This document shows positions 48,042-60,509 of a stretch of 64,000 nt of DNA, piece by piece. Position numbers and translations under genes: made by a program. Below the pieces are notes generated by a model that searched no databases, was not told the DNA's origin, and saw only the letters and a program-made list of their open reading frames with translations. Source of the DNA: Pseudomonas sp. PSB18 (GTDB taxonomy: Bacteria; Pseudomonadota; Gammaproteobacteria; Pseudomonadales; Pseudomonadaceae); NCBI RefSeq assembly GCF_014596565.1, contig NZ_NOIN01000015.1, positions 62,001 through 126,000 on the forward strand, in the 5' to 3' direction. Numbering within the stretch: position 1 is the first letter of the stretch; each line of letters opens with the position of its first letter.

Positions 48042-49388
48042 GTGTCCCTGATCGCTTCTGACCACTTCCGCATCGTTGTCGGCCTCGGCAAGAGCGGCAT
48101 GTCCCTGGTTCGCTTCCTGGCGAGCCGGGGCGTGTCGTTTGCCGTGGCCGATACGCGGGAGAATCCGCCTGAGCTGGCCACGCTGCGGCGTGACTATCCG
48201 CAGGTGGACGTGCGTTGTGGCGAGCTGGACGTCGAATTCCTGTGCCGCGCCGACGAGCTCTACGTGAGCCCCGGCCTGGCCCTCGCGACGCCGGCCCTGC
48301 AGGCCGCTGCTGCCCGTGGCGTGAAATTGTCCGGTGATATCGAGCTGTTCGCGCGTAACGCCAAGGCGCCGATCATCGCCATCAGCGGCTCCAATGCGAA
48401 AAGCACCGTCACCACCCTGGTGGGCGAAATGGCCGCGGCGGCCGGCAAGCGGGTCGCCGTGGGCGGCAACCTCGGTACCCCGGCGCTGGACCTGCTCAGC
48501 GACGACGTCGAGCTGTACGTGATGGAGCTGTCGAGCTTCCAGCTCGAGACCACTGATCATCTCGGCGCCGAAGTGGCGACCGTGCTCAACATCAGCGAAG
48601 ACCACATGGACCGCTACAGCGGCCTGCCGGCTTATCACCTGGCCAAGCACCGGATTTTCCGGGGAGCCCGGCAAGTGGTGTTCAACCGCCAGGATGCCCT
48701 GACCCGTCCGCTGCTGGGCGAGGGCATGCCGTGCTGGTCCTTCGGCCTGGGCGTACCGGACTTCAAGGGCTTCGGGTTGCGTGAAGAGAACGGCGAGAAA
48801 TACCTGGCCTTCGAATTCCAGAACCTGATGCCGGTGCGCGAGCTGAAAATCCGTGGCGCCCATAACCAGGCCAACGCGTTGGCGGCCCTGGCCCTTGGGC
48901 ATGCGGTCGGCCTGCCGTTCGACGCCATGCTGTCGGCGCTGCGGACCTTCGCCGGTCTCGAACACCGCTGCCAGTGGGTTCGCGACCTGGATGGCGTGGC
49001 CTGGTACAACGACTCCAAGGCCACCAACGTGGGAGCCGCGCTGGCCGCCATCGAGGGCCTGGGTGCAGACATCGAAGGCAAGCTCGTGCTGATCGCCGGT
49101 GGCGATGGCAAGGGTGCCGACTTCAAGGACCTGCGCGATCCGGTGGCGGCCAACTGCCGTGCCGTGGTGTTGATGGGACGTGACCGCGAATTGATCGCCA
49201 AGGCCATTGGCGACGGCGTACCGCTGGTTCGCGTCGGTTCGCTGGACGAAGCCGTGCAGCAATGCCGCGCCCTCGCTCAACCGGGCGATGCCGTCCTGCT
49301 GTCGCCGGCCTGCGCCAGTTTCGACATGTTCAAGAACTACGAAGAGCGCGGGCAGTTGTTCGCCCGGGCCGCGGAGGACTTGGCATGA
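48042..49388 (+). CDS. murD: UDP-MurNAc-L-Ala:D-glutamate ligase, 448 aa
   Basis: Adds D-glutamate to UDP-MurNAc-L-Ala. The N-terminal nucleotide-binding fold reads IVVGLGKSGMSLVRFLASRG; the ATP loop is ISGSNAKSTVTTL (about 113-125, Ala where many have Gly); LEHRCQWVRDLDGVAWYNDS and LLSPACASFDMFKNYEERG are diagnostic. GTG start after GAGGTAGAACGA. Five bases after mraY; overlaps ftsW by four. Confidence 0.96.
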   Translation: MSLIASDHFRIVVGLGKSGMSLVRFLASRGVSFAVADTRENPPELATLRRDYPQVDVRCGELDVEFLCRADELYVSPGLALATPALQAAAARGVKLSGDIELFARNAKAPIIAISGSNAKSTVTTLVGEMAAAAGKRVAVGGNLGTPALDLLSDDVELYVMELSSFQLETTDHLGAEVATVLNISEDHMDRYSGLPAYHLAKHRIFRGARQVVFNRQDALTRPLLGEGMPCWSFGLGVPDFKGFGLREENGEKYLAFEFQNLMPVRELKIRGAHNQANALAALALGHAVGLPFDAMLSALRTFAGLEHRCQWVRDLDGVAWYNDSKATNVGAALAAIEGLGADIEGKLVLIAGGDGKGADFKDLRDPVAANCRAVVLMGRDRELIAKAIGDGVPLVRVGSLDEAVQQCRALAQPGDAVLLSPACASFDMFKNYEERGQLFARAAEDLA

Positions 49389-50602
49389 GCCTGAGAAACG
49401 TCATCAAGCCGTATCCGTCGCCACTGATCACCGGACGTGGCATCGACCTGGATTTCCCGATGCTCGCCGGTTGCCTGGCATTGCTGGGCCTGGGTCTGGT
49501 GATGATCACTTCCGCGTCGTCGGAAGTGGCTGCCGTGCAATCCGGCAACACCCTGTACCACATGATCCGCCACCTGGTTTACCTGGTGATCGGCCTGGGC
49601 GCCTGTGTCGTCACCATGATGGTGCCGATCGCCACCTGGCAGCGCCTGGGCTGGATGATGCTGCTCGGCGCCTTTGGCCTGCTGGTGATGGTGCTGGTGC
49701 CGGGTATTGGCCGCGAGGTCAACGGTTCGATGCGCTGGATCGGTTTCAGTTTCTTCAACGTACAGCCCTCGGAAATCGCCAAGGTCTTCGTGGTGCTTTT
49801 CCTCGCCGGTTATCTGGTGCGTCGCCAGAAAGAAGTGCGCGAGAGCTGGATGGGCTTCTTCAAGCCGTTCATCGTGTTGCTGCCCATGGCGGGCCTGCTG
49901 CTGATGGAACCCGACTTCGGCGCCACGGTGGTGATGATGGGCGCGGCGGCGGCGATGCTGTTCCTGGGCGGGGTCGGGCTGTTCCGCTTCATTCTGATGG
50001 TGGCGCTGGCGGTGGCTGCCGTGACGGTACTGGTGCAGGCGCAACCCTATCGGATGGCGCGCCTGATCACCTTTACCGACCCGTGGGCCGACCAGTTCGG
50101 TTCCGGTTATCAACTGACCCAGGCGCTGATCGCCTTCGGGCGCGGCGAATGGCTGGGCGTGGGCCTGGGCAACAGCGTGCAGAAGCAGTTCTACCTGCCG
50201 GAAGCCCACACCGACTTCGTGTTCTCGGTGCTGGCCGAAGAACTGGGCGTGGTGGGGTCGTTGTGCACCGTGGCCCTGTTCGTGTTCGTCTGCGTGCGCG
50301 GCATGTACATCGGCTTGTGGGCCGAGAAGGCCAAGCAGTTCTTCGCCGCTTATGTGGCCTATGGCCTGTCGTTCCTGTGGATTGGTCAGTTCCTGATCAA
50401 CATCGGTGTGAACGTCGGCCTGCTGCCGACCAAGGGCCTGACGCTGCCTTTCCTCAGTTATGGCGGCAGCTCCCTGGTGATCTGCTGTGCCTGCCTCGGT
50501 TTGCTGCTGCGCATCGAATGGGAGAGCCGGACGCACCTGGGCAGCGAAGAGATGGAATTCCAGGAGAGCGACTTCGCCGAGGAGCCGACTCATGGGCGCT
50601 AA
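49385..50602 (+). CDS. ftsW: Septal peptidoglycan polymerase FtsW, 405 aa
   Basis: SEDS-family glycosyltransferase that polymerises lipid II at the septum with FtsI. About ten membrane segments. REVNGSMRWIGFSFFNVQPS and the catalytic-Asp region, EPDFGATVVM, are present, with AEELGVVGSLC and GLTLPFLSYGGSSLVICC near the end. ATG at 49385 chosen because it overlaps the murD stop; upstream frame is inside murD. Overlaps murG by 11 bases. Confidence 0.96.
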   Translation: MSLRNVIKPYPSPLITGRGIDLDFPMLAGCLALLGLGLVMITSASSEVAAVQSGNTLYHMIRHLVYLVIGLGACVVTMMVPIATWQRLGWMMLLGAFGLLVMVLVPGIGREVNGSMRWIGFSFFNVQPSEIAKVFVVLFLAGYLVRRQKEVRESWMGFFKPFIVLLPMAGLLLMEPDFGATVVMMGAAAAMLFLGGVGLFRFILMVALAVAAVTVLVQAQPYRMARLITFTDPWADQFGSGYQLTQALIAFGRGEWLGVGLGNSVQKQFYLPEAHTDFVFSVLAEELGVVGSLCTVALFVFVCVRGMYIGLWAEKAKQFFAAYVAYGLSFLWIGQFLINIGVNVGLLPTKGLTLPFLSYGGSSLVICCACLGLLLRIEWESRTHLGSEEMEFQESDFAEEPTHGR

Positions 50603-51654
50603 CGTGCTGATCATGGCCGGTGGCACCGGCGGGCATGTCTTCCCGGCGTTGGCCTGTGCCCGGGAATTCCAGGCGCGTGGCTACACCGTGCACTGGCTGG
50701 GCACGCCACGGGGCATCGAGAACGAACTGGTTCCCGGTGCGGGTCTGGAATTGCACCGGATCAATGCCAGCGGTCTGCGGGGTAAGGGCAAGCTGTCCTT
50801 GCTCAAGGCGCCCCTGATGCTGCTCAAGTCGGTCTGGCAGGCACGGGCGATCATTCGTCGGTTGCGGCCGGTCTGTGTGGTCGGGTTCGGTGGTTATGTG
50901 ACCGGTCCTGGCGGTGTTGCGGCGAAACTGGCCGGCGTGCCGGTGATCGTTCACGAGCAGAACGCCGTCGCCGGTACCGCCAATCGGTTACTGGTGCCGT
51001 TGGCCGCCCGGGTCTGTGAAGCCTTTCCCGACACCTTTACCCTGTCGGGCAGCCGCCGCACCACCGGCAATCCGGTGCGTAACGAGCTGTTTCTCGACAC
51101 TCCGCGCCCGGCCTTGGCCGGACGCAAGGCGCGTTTGCTGGTCCTGGGTGGAAGCCTGGGGGCAGAGCCGTTGAACAAATTGCTGCCCGAAGCCTTGTCG
51201 CAGGTCGCTTCCGAACTGCGGCCGGAAGTCTTTCACCAGGCCGGCAAGCACCACGATGAAGTGACCGCCGAGCGCTACCGCGCCGCAGGCGTCGAGGCGC
51301 AAGTGCAGCCTTTCATCAAAGACATGGCCCAAGCCTATGGCTGGGCCGACCTGGTGATCTGTCGCGCCGGCGCGCTGACCATCAGTGAACTGGCTGCCGC
51401 CGGTCTGCCCTCGATGCTGGTGCCTTTGCCCCACGCCATCGACGATCACCAGACCCGCAATGCCGATTATTTGGCCCGCGAAGGCGCTGCCTTCCTGCTG
51501 CCGCAAAGAACGACCGGCGCCGCGGATCTTGCCGCCCGCCTGACAGAGGTCTTGATGCAACCGCAACGACTTGAAGACATGGCCCGCGCTGCGCGCCGCC
51601 TGGCCAAACCCGATGCAACGGCCCAAGTGGTCGATACCTGCCTGGAGGTGGCCC

Positions 51655-51662
<8 letters not shown>
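50592..51662 (+). CDS. murG: Lipid II synthase MurG (GlcNAc transferase), 356 aa
   Basis: Peripheral inner-membrane GT-B enzyme that adds GlcNAc to lipid I. N-terminal glycine loop [33 protein letters not shown] and [15 protein letters not shown]-terminal UDP-sugar site [34 protein letters not shown] and [15 protein letters not shown]. Start ATG at 50592 lies inside the end of ftsW. Ends overlapping murC. Confidence 0.97.
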
Positions 51663-54077
<2,415 letters not shown>

Positions 54078-54080
54078 GCC

Positions 54081-54947
54081 ATGCAAGGCGCATCGCTTCG
54101 TCATCAGCCATCCGCACCCGGCCGCAAGCCGGTGCCGCGGGGTGCCAGCCGAATGGTGGCCAAAGAGCCGATGTCGGCGCGCTTGCCGAAAGCCAACTTT
54201 GGTTTTCTCAAGAGCCTGTTCTGGCCGGTGCTGCTGGTGGTGTTGGGGTTCGGTACGTATGAAGGCGCCCAACGGTTGCTGCCTTACGCCGATCGGCCGA
54301 TTGCCCGGATCAACGTCCAGGGCGACCTGAGCTACATCAGCCAGCAGGCGGTGCAACAGCGGATCGCCCCGTTCGTGGCGTCGAGCTTCTTCACCATCGA
54401 TCTGGCGGGCATGCGCACGGAACTGGAGCAGATGCCCTGGATTGCCCATGCCGAAGTCCGGCGCGTGTGGCCCGATCAGGTCTCGATCCGCCTGGAAGAA
54501 CAACTGCCGGTGGCCCGCTGGGGCGACGAATCGCTGTTGAACAACCAGGGCCAGGCGTTCACGCCGCGGGAACTGGCCAACTACGAACATTTGCCACAGT
54601 TGTTCGGCCCGCAGCGGGCTCAGCAGCAGGTGATGCAGCAATACCAGGTATTGAGTCAGATGTTGCGGCCGTTGGGCTTCTCCATCGCACGCCTGGAATT
54701 GCGCGAACGCGGCAGCTGGTTCCTGACCACTGGCGCGGGCAGCTCGGGGCCGGGCATCGAGCTGCTGCTCGGGCGCGGCAACCTGGTGGAAAAGATGCGC
54801 CGTTTCATCGCCATCTATGACAAGACGCTCAAAGAACAGATTACGAACATCGCGCGCATCGATCTGCGCTACGCCAATGGCCTGGCTGTTGGCTGGCGGG
54901 AACCGGTAGCGCCCACGACGGCCCAACCCGCCGTCGCGAAGAATTAA
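54081..54947 (+). CDS. ftsQ: Cell division protein FtsQ, 288 aa
   Basis: Bitopic hub of the FtsQLB complex. A long basic cytoplasmic tail (about 1-45) is followed by a membrane segment ([17 protein letters not shown], about 50-66), the POTRA domain ([20 protein letters not shown]) and the FtsQ/DivIB beta domain with [20 protein letters not shown]. The C-terminus [14 protein letters not shown] is typical. ATG at 54081. Confidence 0.95.
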   Translation: MQGASLRHQPSAPGRKPVPRGASRMVAKEPMSARLPKANFGFLKSLFWPVLLVVLGFGTYEGAQRLLPYADRPIARINVQGDLSYISQQAVQQRIAPFVASSFFTIDLAGMRTELEQMPWIAHAEVRRVWPDQVSIRLEEQLPVARWGDESLLNNQGQAFTPRELANYEHLPQLFGPQRAQQQVMQQYQVLSQMLRPLGFSIARLELRERGSWFLTTGAGSSGPGIELLLGRGNLVEKMRRFIAIYDKTLKEQITNIARIDLRYANGLAVGWREPVAPTTAQPAVAKN

Positions 54948-54961
54948 GAAGAGGCAGGACC

Positions 54962-56221
54962 ATGGCAAACGTGCAAAGCGGAAAAATGATCGTCGGGCTG
55001 GATATCGGCACTTCCAAGGTGGTTGCGCTGGTAGGCGAGGTCGCGGACGACGGCACGCTGGTCATCGTCGGGATCGGTACCCATCCGTCCCGTGGCCTGA
55101 AGAAAGGGGTGGTGGTGAACATCGAGTCCACCGTGCAGTCGATCCAGCGCGCCATCGAAGAAGCGCAGCTGATGGCCGGTTGCCGGATCCACTCGGCGTT
55201 CGTTGGCGTGGCGGGCAATCACATCCGCAGCCTGAACTCCCACGGTATCGTCGCGATCCGTGATCGCGAAGTCAGCTCCGCCGACCTCGAGCGGGTGCTC
55301 GACGCGGCACAGGCCGTGGCGATTCCGGCCGACCAGCGGGTGCTGCACACCCTGCCGCAGGATTACGTGATCGACAACCAGGAAGGCGTGCGCGAGCCCC
55401 TGGGCATGTCCGGCGTGCGCCTGGAAGCCAAGGTCCACGTGGTGACCTGCGCCGTGAACGCTGCGCAGAACATCGAGAAATGCGTGCGCCGTTGCGGCCT
55501 GGAAATCGACGACATCATCCTCGAGCAACTGGCTTCGGCCTACTCGGTACTGACCGACGACGAGAAAGAACTGGGCGTGTGCCTGGTGGACATCGGCGGC
55601 GGCACCACCGACATCGCGATCTTCACCGAAGGCGCCATTCGTCACACCGCGGTGATCCCGATTGCCGGTGACCAGGTGACCAACGACATCGCCATGGCGT
55701 TGCGCACCCCGACCCAGTATGCCGAGGAAATCAAGATCCGCTATGCCTGCGCCCTGGCGAAACTGGCCGGTGCCGGTGAAACCATCAAGGTGCCGAGCGT
55801 CGGCGACCGTCCTCCGCGCGAGCTGTCCCGCCAGGCCCTGGCCGAGGTGGTCGAGCCGCGCTACGACGAACTGTTCACGCTGATCCAGGCCGAGCTGCGC
55901 CGCAGCGGCTACGAAGACCTGATCCCGGCCGGCATCGTGCTGACCGGCGGTACGTCGAAAATGGAAGGCGCAGTCGAGCTGGCCGAGGAAATCTTCCACA
56001 TGCCGGTACGCCTGGGCGTGCCCCATGGCGTCAAGGGTCTGGATGACGTGGTGCGCAACCCGATCTATTCCACCGGCGTGGGCCTGTTGATGTACGGCCT
56101 GCAGAAGCAGTCCGACGGGATCTCGTTCTCGGGCATCGGCAGCCGCGACAGCTACAGCAGCGACGAGCCGAAGGCGCCGCTGTTCGAGCGGCTCCAGGCG
56201 TGGGTCAAAGGCAATTTCTGA
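54962..56221 (+). CDS. ftsA: Cell division protein FtsA, 419 aa
   Basis: Actin-like ATPase that ties FtsZ to the membrane. VGLDIGTSKVVALVGEV is the phosphate-1 loop, CLVDIGGGTTDIAIF phosphate-2 and GIVLTGGTSKMEGAVELAEE the adenosine loop. The C-terminal amphipathic membrane helix LFERLQAWVKGNF is complete. ATG after AAGAGGCAGGACC. Followed by a 100-bp spacer before ftsZ. Confidence 0.97.
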   Translation: MANVQSGKMIVGLDIGTSKVVALVGEVADDGTLVIVGIGTHPSRGLKKGVVVNIESTVQSIQRAIEEAQLMAGCRIHSAFVGVAGNHIRSLNSHGIVAIRDREVSSADLERVLDAAQAVAIPADQRVLHTLPQDYVIDNQEGVREPLGMSGVRLEAKVHVVTCAVNAAQNIEKCVRRCGLEIDDIILEQLASAYSVLTDDEKELGVCLVDIGGGTTDIAIFTEGAIRHTAVIPIAGDQVTNDIAMALRTPTQYAEEIKIRYACALAKLAGAGETIKVPSVGDRPPRELSRQALAEVVEPRYDELFTLIQAELRRSGYEDLIPAGIVLTGGTSKMEGAVELAEEIFHMPVRLGVPHGVKGLDDVVRNPIYSTGVGLLMYGLQKQSDGISFSGIGSRDSYSSDEPKAPLFERLQAWVKGNF

Positions 56222-56223
56222 TA

Positions 56224-56261
56224 CAGGTTTCAGGCTTCGGGCGGCAGGTTTCAGGCCTGCC
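56224..56261 (+). repeat. Direct repeat and hairpin in the ftsA-ftsZ spacer
   Basis: CAGGTTTCAGGC occurs at 56224-56235 and again at 56245-56256 (21-bp period). The second copy lies in a small hairpin, GGCAGG (56243-56248) with CCTGCC (56256-56261). The ftsZ ribosome-binding site (AAGGAGAGGGAAA) is about 50 bp further on. Confidence 0.7.
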
Positions 56262-56321
56262 ACCGGAAGGGCAACAAACGCAGTAGGCGAAAAAAAACTA
56301 GAGAATGTAAGGAGAGGGAAA

Positions 56322-57515
56322 ATGTTCGAACTCGTAGACAACATCCCCGCTAGCCCGGTTATCAAAGTAATCGGTGTCGGCGGTGGCGGCGGCAACGCTG
56401 TCAACCACATGGTCAAGAGCAACATCGAAGGCGTCGAGTTCATCTGCGCCAACACCGATGCTCAAGCGCTGAAGAACATTGGCGCGCGGACCATCCTGCA
56501 ACTGGGTACCGGCGTGACCAAGGGCCTGGGTGCCGGCGCGAATCCCGAGGTTGGCCGTCAGGCTGCCCTGGAAGACCGCGAGCGCATCGCTGAAGTCCTG
56601 GCCGGCACCAATATGGTGTTCATCACCACGGGCATGGGCGGTGGTACCGGTACCGGTGCAGCGCCGATCATTGCCGAAGTGGCCAAGGAAATGGGCATCC
56701 TCACCGTTGCGGTAGTGACCCGTCCGTTCCCGTTCGAAGGCCGCAAGCGCATGCAGATTGCCGATGAAGGCATCCGCGCGCTGAGCGAAAGCGTCGACTC
56801 GTTGATCACCATTCCCAACGAGAAACTGCTGACCATCCTCGGTAAAGACGCCAGCCTGCTGTCGGCTTTCGCCAAGGCCGATGACGTACTGGCCGGTGCC
56901 GTTCGTGGTATCTCCGACATCATCAAGCGTCCGGGTATGATCAACGTCGACTTCGCCGACGTACGCACCGTAATGTCCGAAATGGGCATGGCGATGATGG
57001 GCACTGGCTGCGCCAGCGGTCCGAACCGTGCTCGCGAAGCCACCGAAGCGGCCATCCGCAACCCGTTGCTCGAAGATGTGAACCTGCAGGGCGCCCGTGG
57101 CATCCTGGTGAACATCACCGCAGGTCCCGACCTGTCGCTGGGCGAGTACTCCGACGTGGGTAGCATCATCGAAGCGTTCGCTTCCGACCACGCCATGGTC
57201 AAGGTCGGCACCGTGATCGATCCGGACATGCGTGACGAGCTGCACGTGACCGTGGTTGCCACCGGCCTGGGTGCGAAAATCGAGAAGCCGATGAAGGTCA
57301 TCGACAACACCGTCCAGACCACAATGGCCTCGCAGCCTCAGCAGCAAGCCCCCGTTCGTCAGGAACAGCCTGCGGTGAACTACCGCGACCTGGACCGTCC
57401 GACCGTCATGCGCAACCAGGCCCAGGCCGGTGCTGCGACTGCCGCGAAGATGAATCCGCAAGACGATCTGGACTACCTGGATATCCCGGCCTTCCTGCGT
57501 CGTCAGGCCGATTGA
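56322..57515 (+). CDS. ftsZ: Cell division GTPase FtsZ, 397 aa
   Basis: Tubulin-like GTPase that forms the Z-ring. VIGVGGGGGNAVNHMV, the tubulin signature GGGTGTGAAP (about 107-116) and the T7 loop NVDFADVRTVM (about 208-218) are intact. A variable linker rich in Q and P follows residue 320, and the C-terminal peptide DDLDYLDIPAFLRRQAD that binds FtsA and ZipA is complete. Strong ribosome-binding site. Confidence 0.98.
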   Translation: MFELVDNIPASPVIKVIGVGGGGGNAVNHMVKSNIEGVEFICANTDAQALKNIGARTILQLGTGVTKGLGAGANPEVGRQAALEDRERIAEVLAGTNMVFITTGMGGGTGTGAAPIIAEVAKEMGILTVAVVTRPFPFEGRKRMQIADEGIRALSESVDSLITIPNEKLLTILGKDASLLSAFAKADDVLAGAVRGISDIIKRPGMINVDFADVRTVMSEMGMAMMGTGCASGPNRAREATEAAIRNPLLEDVNLQGARGILVNITAGPDLSLGEYSDVGSIIEAFASDHAMVKVGTVIDPDMRDELHVTVVATGLGAKIEKPMKVIDNTVQTTMASQPQQQAPVRQEQPAVNYRDLDRPTVMRNQAQAGAATAAKMNPQDDLDYLDIPAFLRRQAD

Positions 57516-57546
57516 TGAAATGTATCAGGGGTATTCGGGTGATTGG

Positions 57547-57575
57547 TGTTCAGCAAAGGTCTGGTCTGCTATCAT
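57547..57575 (+). promoter_or_regulatory. Putative extended -10 promoter of lpxC
   Basis: TGCTATCAT (57567-57575) is an extended -10 element; 17 bp upstream of TATCAT is TGTTCA (57547-57552), a weak -35. It would give lpxC a leader of about 45 nt and expression independent of ftsZ. Confidence 0.5.
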
Positions 57576-57591
57576 CGCCAGCCTTTGTTGA

Positions 57592-58539
<948 letters not shown>

Positions 58540-58562
58540 GCAAAAAACCTCTCTAGTTTTTT

Positions 58563-58591
58563 AAGGGCTGCCTTCGGGTGGCCTTTTTTTA
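58563..58591 (+). terminator. Terminator after lpxC
   Basis: AAGGGCTGCC, a TTCG tetraloop and GGTGGCCTT followed by a T run. G-T pairs are present in the stem. Confidence 0.88.
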
Positions 58592-58610
58592 TGGCTGTCA
58601 GAGAAGTATT

Positions 58611-58780
58611 TGTGGCGAGGGATTTATCTGTGGTGGGGGGATTTATCTGTGGCGAGGGGATTTATCCCCGCTGGGCTGCGTAGCAGCCCTATCACTATGG
58701 ACTCAATCCGTCTGACCCACCGAGTTGCCTGGTTTTGGGGCTGCTCCGCAGCCCAGCGGGGATAAATCCCCTCGCCACAG
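58611..58780. repeat. REP pair (type B) with one end repeated three times
   Basis: The left end is tandemly repeated: TGTGGCGAGGGATTTATC (58611), TGTGGTGGGGGGATTTATC (58629) and TGTGGCGAGGGGATTTATCC (58648). Only the third continues into the full arm. The right arm ends once, at 58780. It lies between the convergent lpxC and diguanylate cyclase genes. Confidence 0.9.
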
Positions 58781-58793
58781 GAGCACCGGGGCA

Positions 58794-60287
58794 TTACATC
58801 GCGCAGACCACGCAATTGCGTCCGCTGGCCTTGGCCTGGTACAGCGCCTTGTCGGCGGCGAACAGGAGCTGTTCGAAGTCGTCATACGGTCCCTGTGACC
58901 AAGTCGCGATGCCGATGCTGACGGTCATGGGCGCCTCGCCCGGCCGGACGGGCAGTTGTTCCACTGCTTCGCGAATGCTCTGGGCCAGGGCAAATGCTCC
59001 GGCAGTGTTGGTTTCCGGCAACACCACCGAAAACTCTTCACCGCCATAGCGGGCGGCCAGGTCGGCTGGACGACGGACACGTTCACCGATCAGTCGCGCC
59101 AAGGCCCGCAGTGCTTCGTCACCCTGTTGATGGCCATGGCGATCATTGAATGCCTTGAAGTGGTCGGCATCGACCATCAGCACCGACAACGGTTGGCCCG
59201 AGCGCAAGGCCCGTAGCCATTCTCTTTGCAGTGTCTCATCCAGGGCCCTGCGGTTGGCCAGGCCCGTCAGCGGATCAGTCGCCGCCCGCTTGGCCAATTC
59301 CCGTTCAGCACGATGGCGGCGTCTCAATTCGCGGCGCAGTAGCCAGGTGAGCCAGAGCAGGCCGACGCACAGCGCGCCGGTAGCGCCGCTGACGATCAGC
59401 GTTGTGCGTAGCCATGAAGCAAAGACCTCTTCGGAGGAGAGCGCCACTACGACGATCAAGGGCAAGTCGCCGACCTGGGAAAAGGTGTAGAGGCGTTGTT
59501 TCTGGTCAAAACCGGAGATGCTGGTGAAGCTGCCGTTACCTTCATGCAGGATGCGCACGAAATTCGGCCGGTTGCTGAAGTCCCTGCCGATCATGTCCTC
59601 GGCCAGGGGCGGTTCCTGTGCCAGCAGGATTCCGTCGCGGCTGATCAGGTTGACCGTACCGCCATGCCCGATGTTCAAGCTTCTGAACAATTGACTGAAG
59701 TAGCTCAAGCGCATCGCGGCTTCGGCCACGCCCAGGAAATCGCCTCGTTCGTCGCTAAGTCGTCGACTGAAACTGATACGCCAGTCGTGCTCGCCACTCC
59801 GGGCTCGGAAGGGGCGGCTGATCATCATCTCCGGGCTTGGGTTCTGGACGTGGGACTGGAAATACTCCCGCTCAGCATAATTACCGACACGTGGTTCGAC
59901 CGAGGCCGAGTCAGCGATGACATCGCCTTGTTTGTTCAGTAGCAGGATGTCGCCTTTGTAAGGCGCAGCGGTGGAACGGTCGAACAGGGCCAGATGCCGG
60001 ATGGCCGGGGAAACGTCTTTCAGGTCGTCGCGCTTGGCCGCGGCAATCAGGCCTTGCACCGACAAGTCGTAGAGTTCGACGTTGCGCAGCACATCGGCAT
60101 CGATTAACTGCACGATATTGCTGGCCGCTCGTATCGCTGCTTCACGGGCGCTGGCGTGTTCGCGAATCAGCAGGAAGGTGACGATGCCCAGGATGGCAAT
60201 GACAACCAGTGAGCTGGCCAGTACGAGGACCCGCTCTGAACGTATCGAAGGCGGGGTGCTGCCGGTTGTCGCACTGCTGGTGCTCAT
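58794..60287 (-). CDS. Membrane diguanylate cyclase (Cache-type sensor plus GGEEF), 497 aa
   Basis: Makes cyclic di-GMP from two GTP. Membrane segment at about 19-39, a periplasmic sensor to about 290 (SNIVQLIDADVLRNVELYDL; GDILLLNKQGDVIADSASVE), a second membrane segment (TTLIVSGATGALCVGLLWLT), then a GGDEF domain from about 330: DPLTGLANRRALDE, VDADHFKAFNDRHGHQQGDE and the active site RYGGEEF. RPAD lies five residues before GGEEF, so the inhibitory site is intact. The start at 60287 (MSTSSATTG) is preferred over the longer frame to 60392. A same-strand, probably separate unit. Signal unknown. Confidence 0.9.
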   Translation of the reverse strand: MSTSSATTGSTPPSIRSERVLVLASSLVVIAILGIVTFLLIREHASAREAAIRAASNIVQLIDADVLRNVELYDLSVQGLIAAAKRDDLKDVSPAIRHLALFDRSTAAPYKGDILLLNKQGDVIADSASVEPRVGNYAEREYFQSHVQNPSPEMMISRPFRARSGEHDWRISFSRRLSDERGDFLGVAEAAMRLSYFSQLFRSLNIGHGGTVNLISRDGILLAQEPPLAEDMIGRDFSNRPNFVRILHEGNGSFTSISGFDQKQRLYTFSQVGDLPLIVVVALSSEEVFASWLRTTLIVSGATGALCVGLLWLTWLLRRELRRRHRAERELAKRAATDPLTGLANRRALDETLQREWLRALRSGQPLSVLMVDADHFKAFNDRHGHQQGDEALRALARLIGERVRRPADLAARYGGEEFSVVLPETNTAGAFALAQSIREAVEQLPVRPGEAPMTVSIGIATWSQGPYDDFEQLLFAADKALYQAKASGRNCVVCAM

Positions 60288-60509
60288 GATTCCGATGTCT
60301 ATAGTGTCGATCCATTCCGAAGGGAGCATAGCTGGCAATTCAGCGGATGCTGGCCTTTTGCGGATTGTGCTTGGATCGGCGAGAGGGGGCAATCAGTGTT
60401 CGCGAAAAGCCGTAGCCGCCGGAGGCCAAGGTCTGCTGATTCTGGGCTAGTAGCCTTTCGCCCAGCATTCAATAGCCTGAAAAAAGGCGTCCGGATCGCT
60501 CGGTGCACG

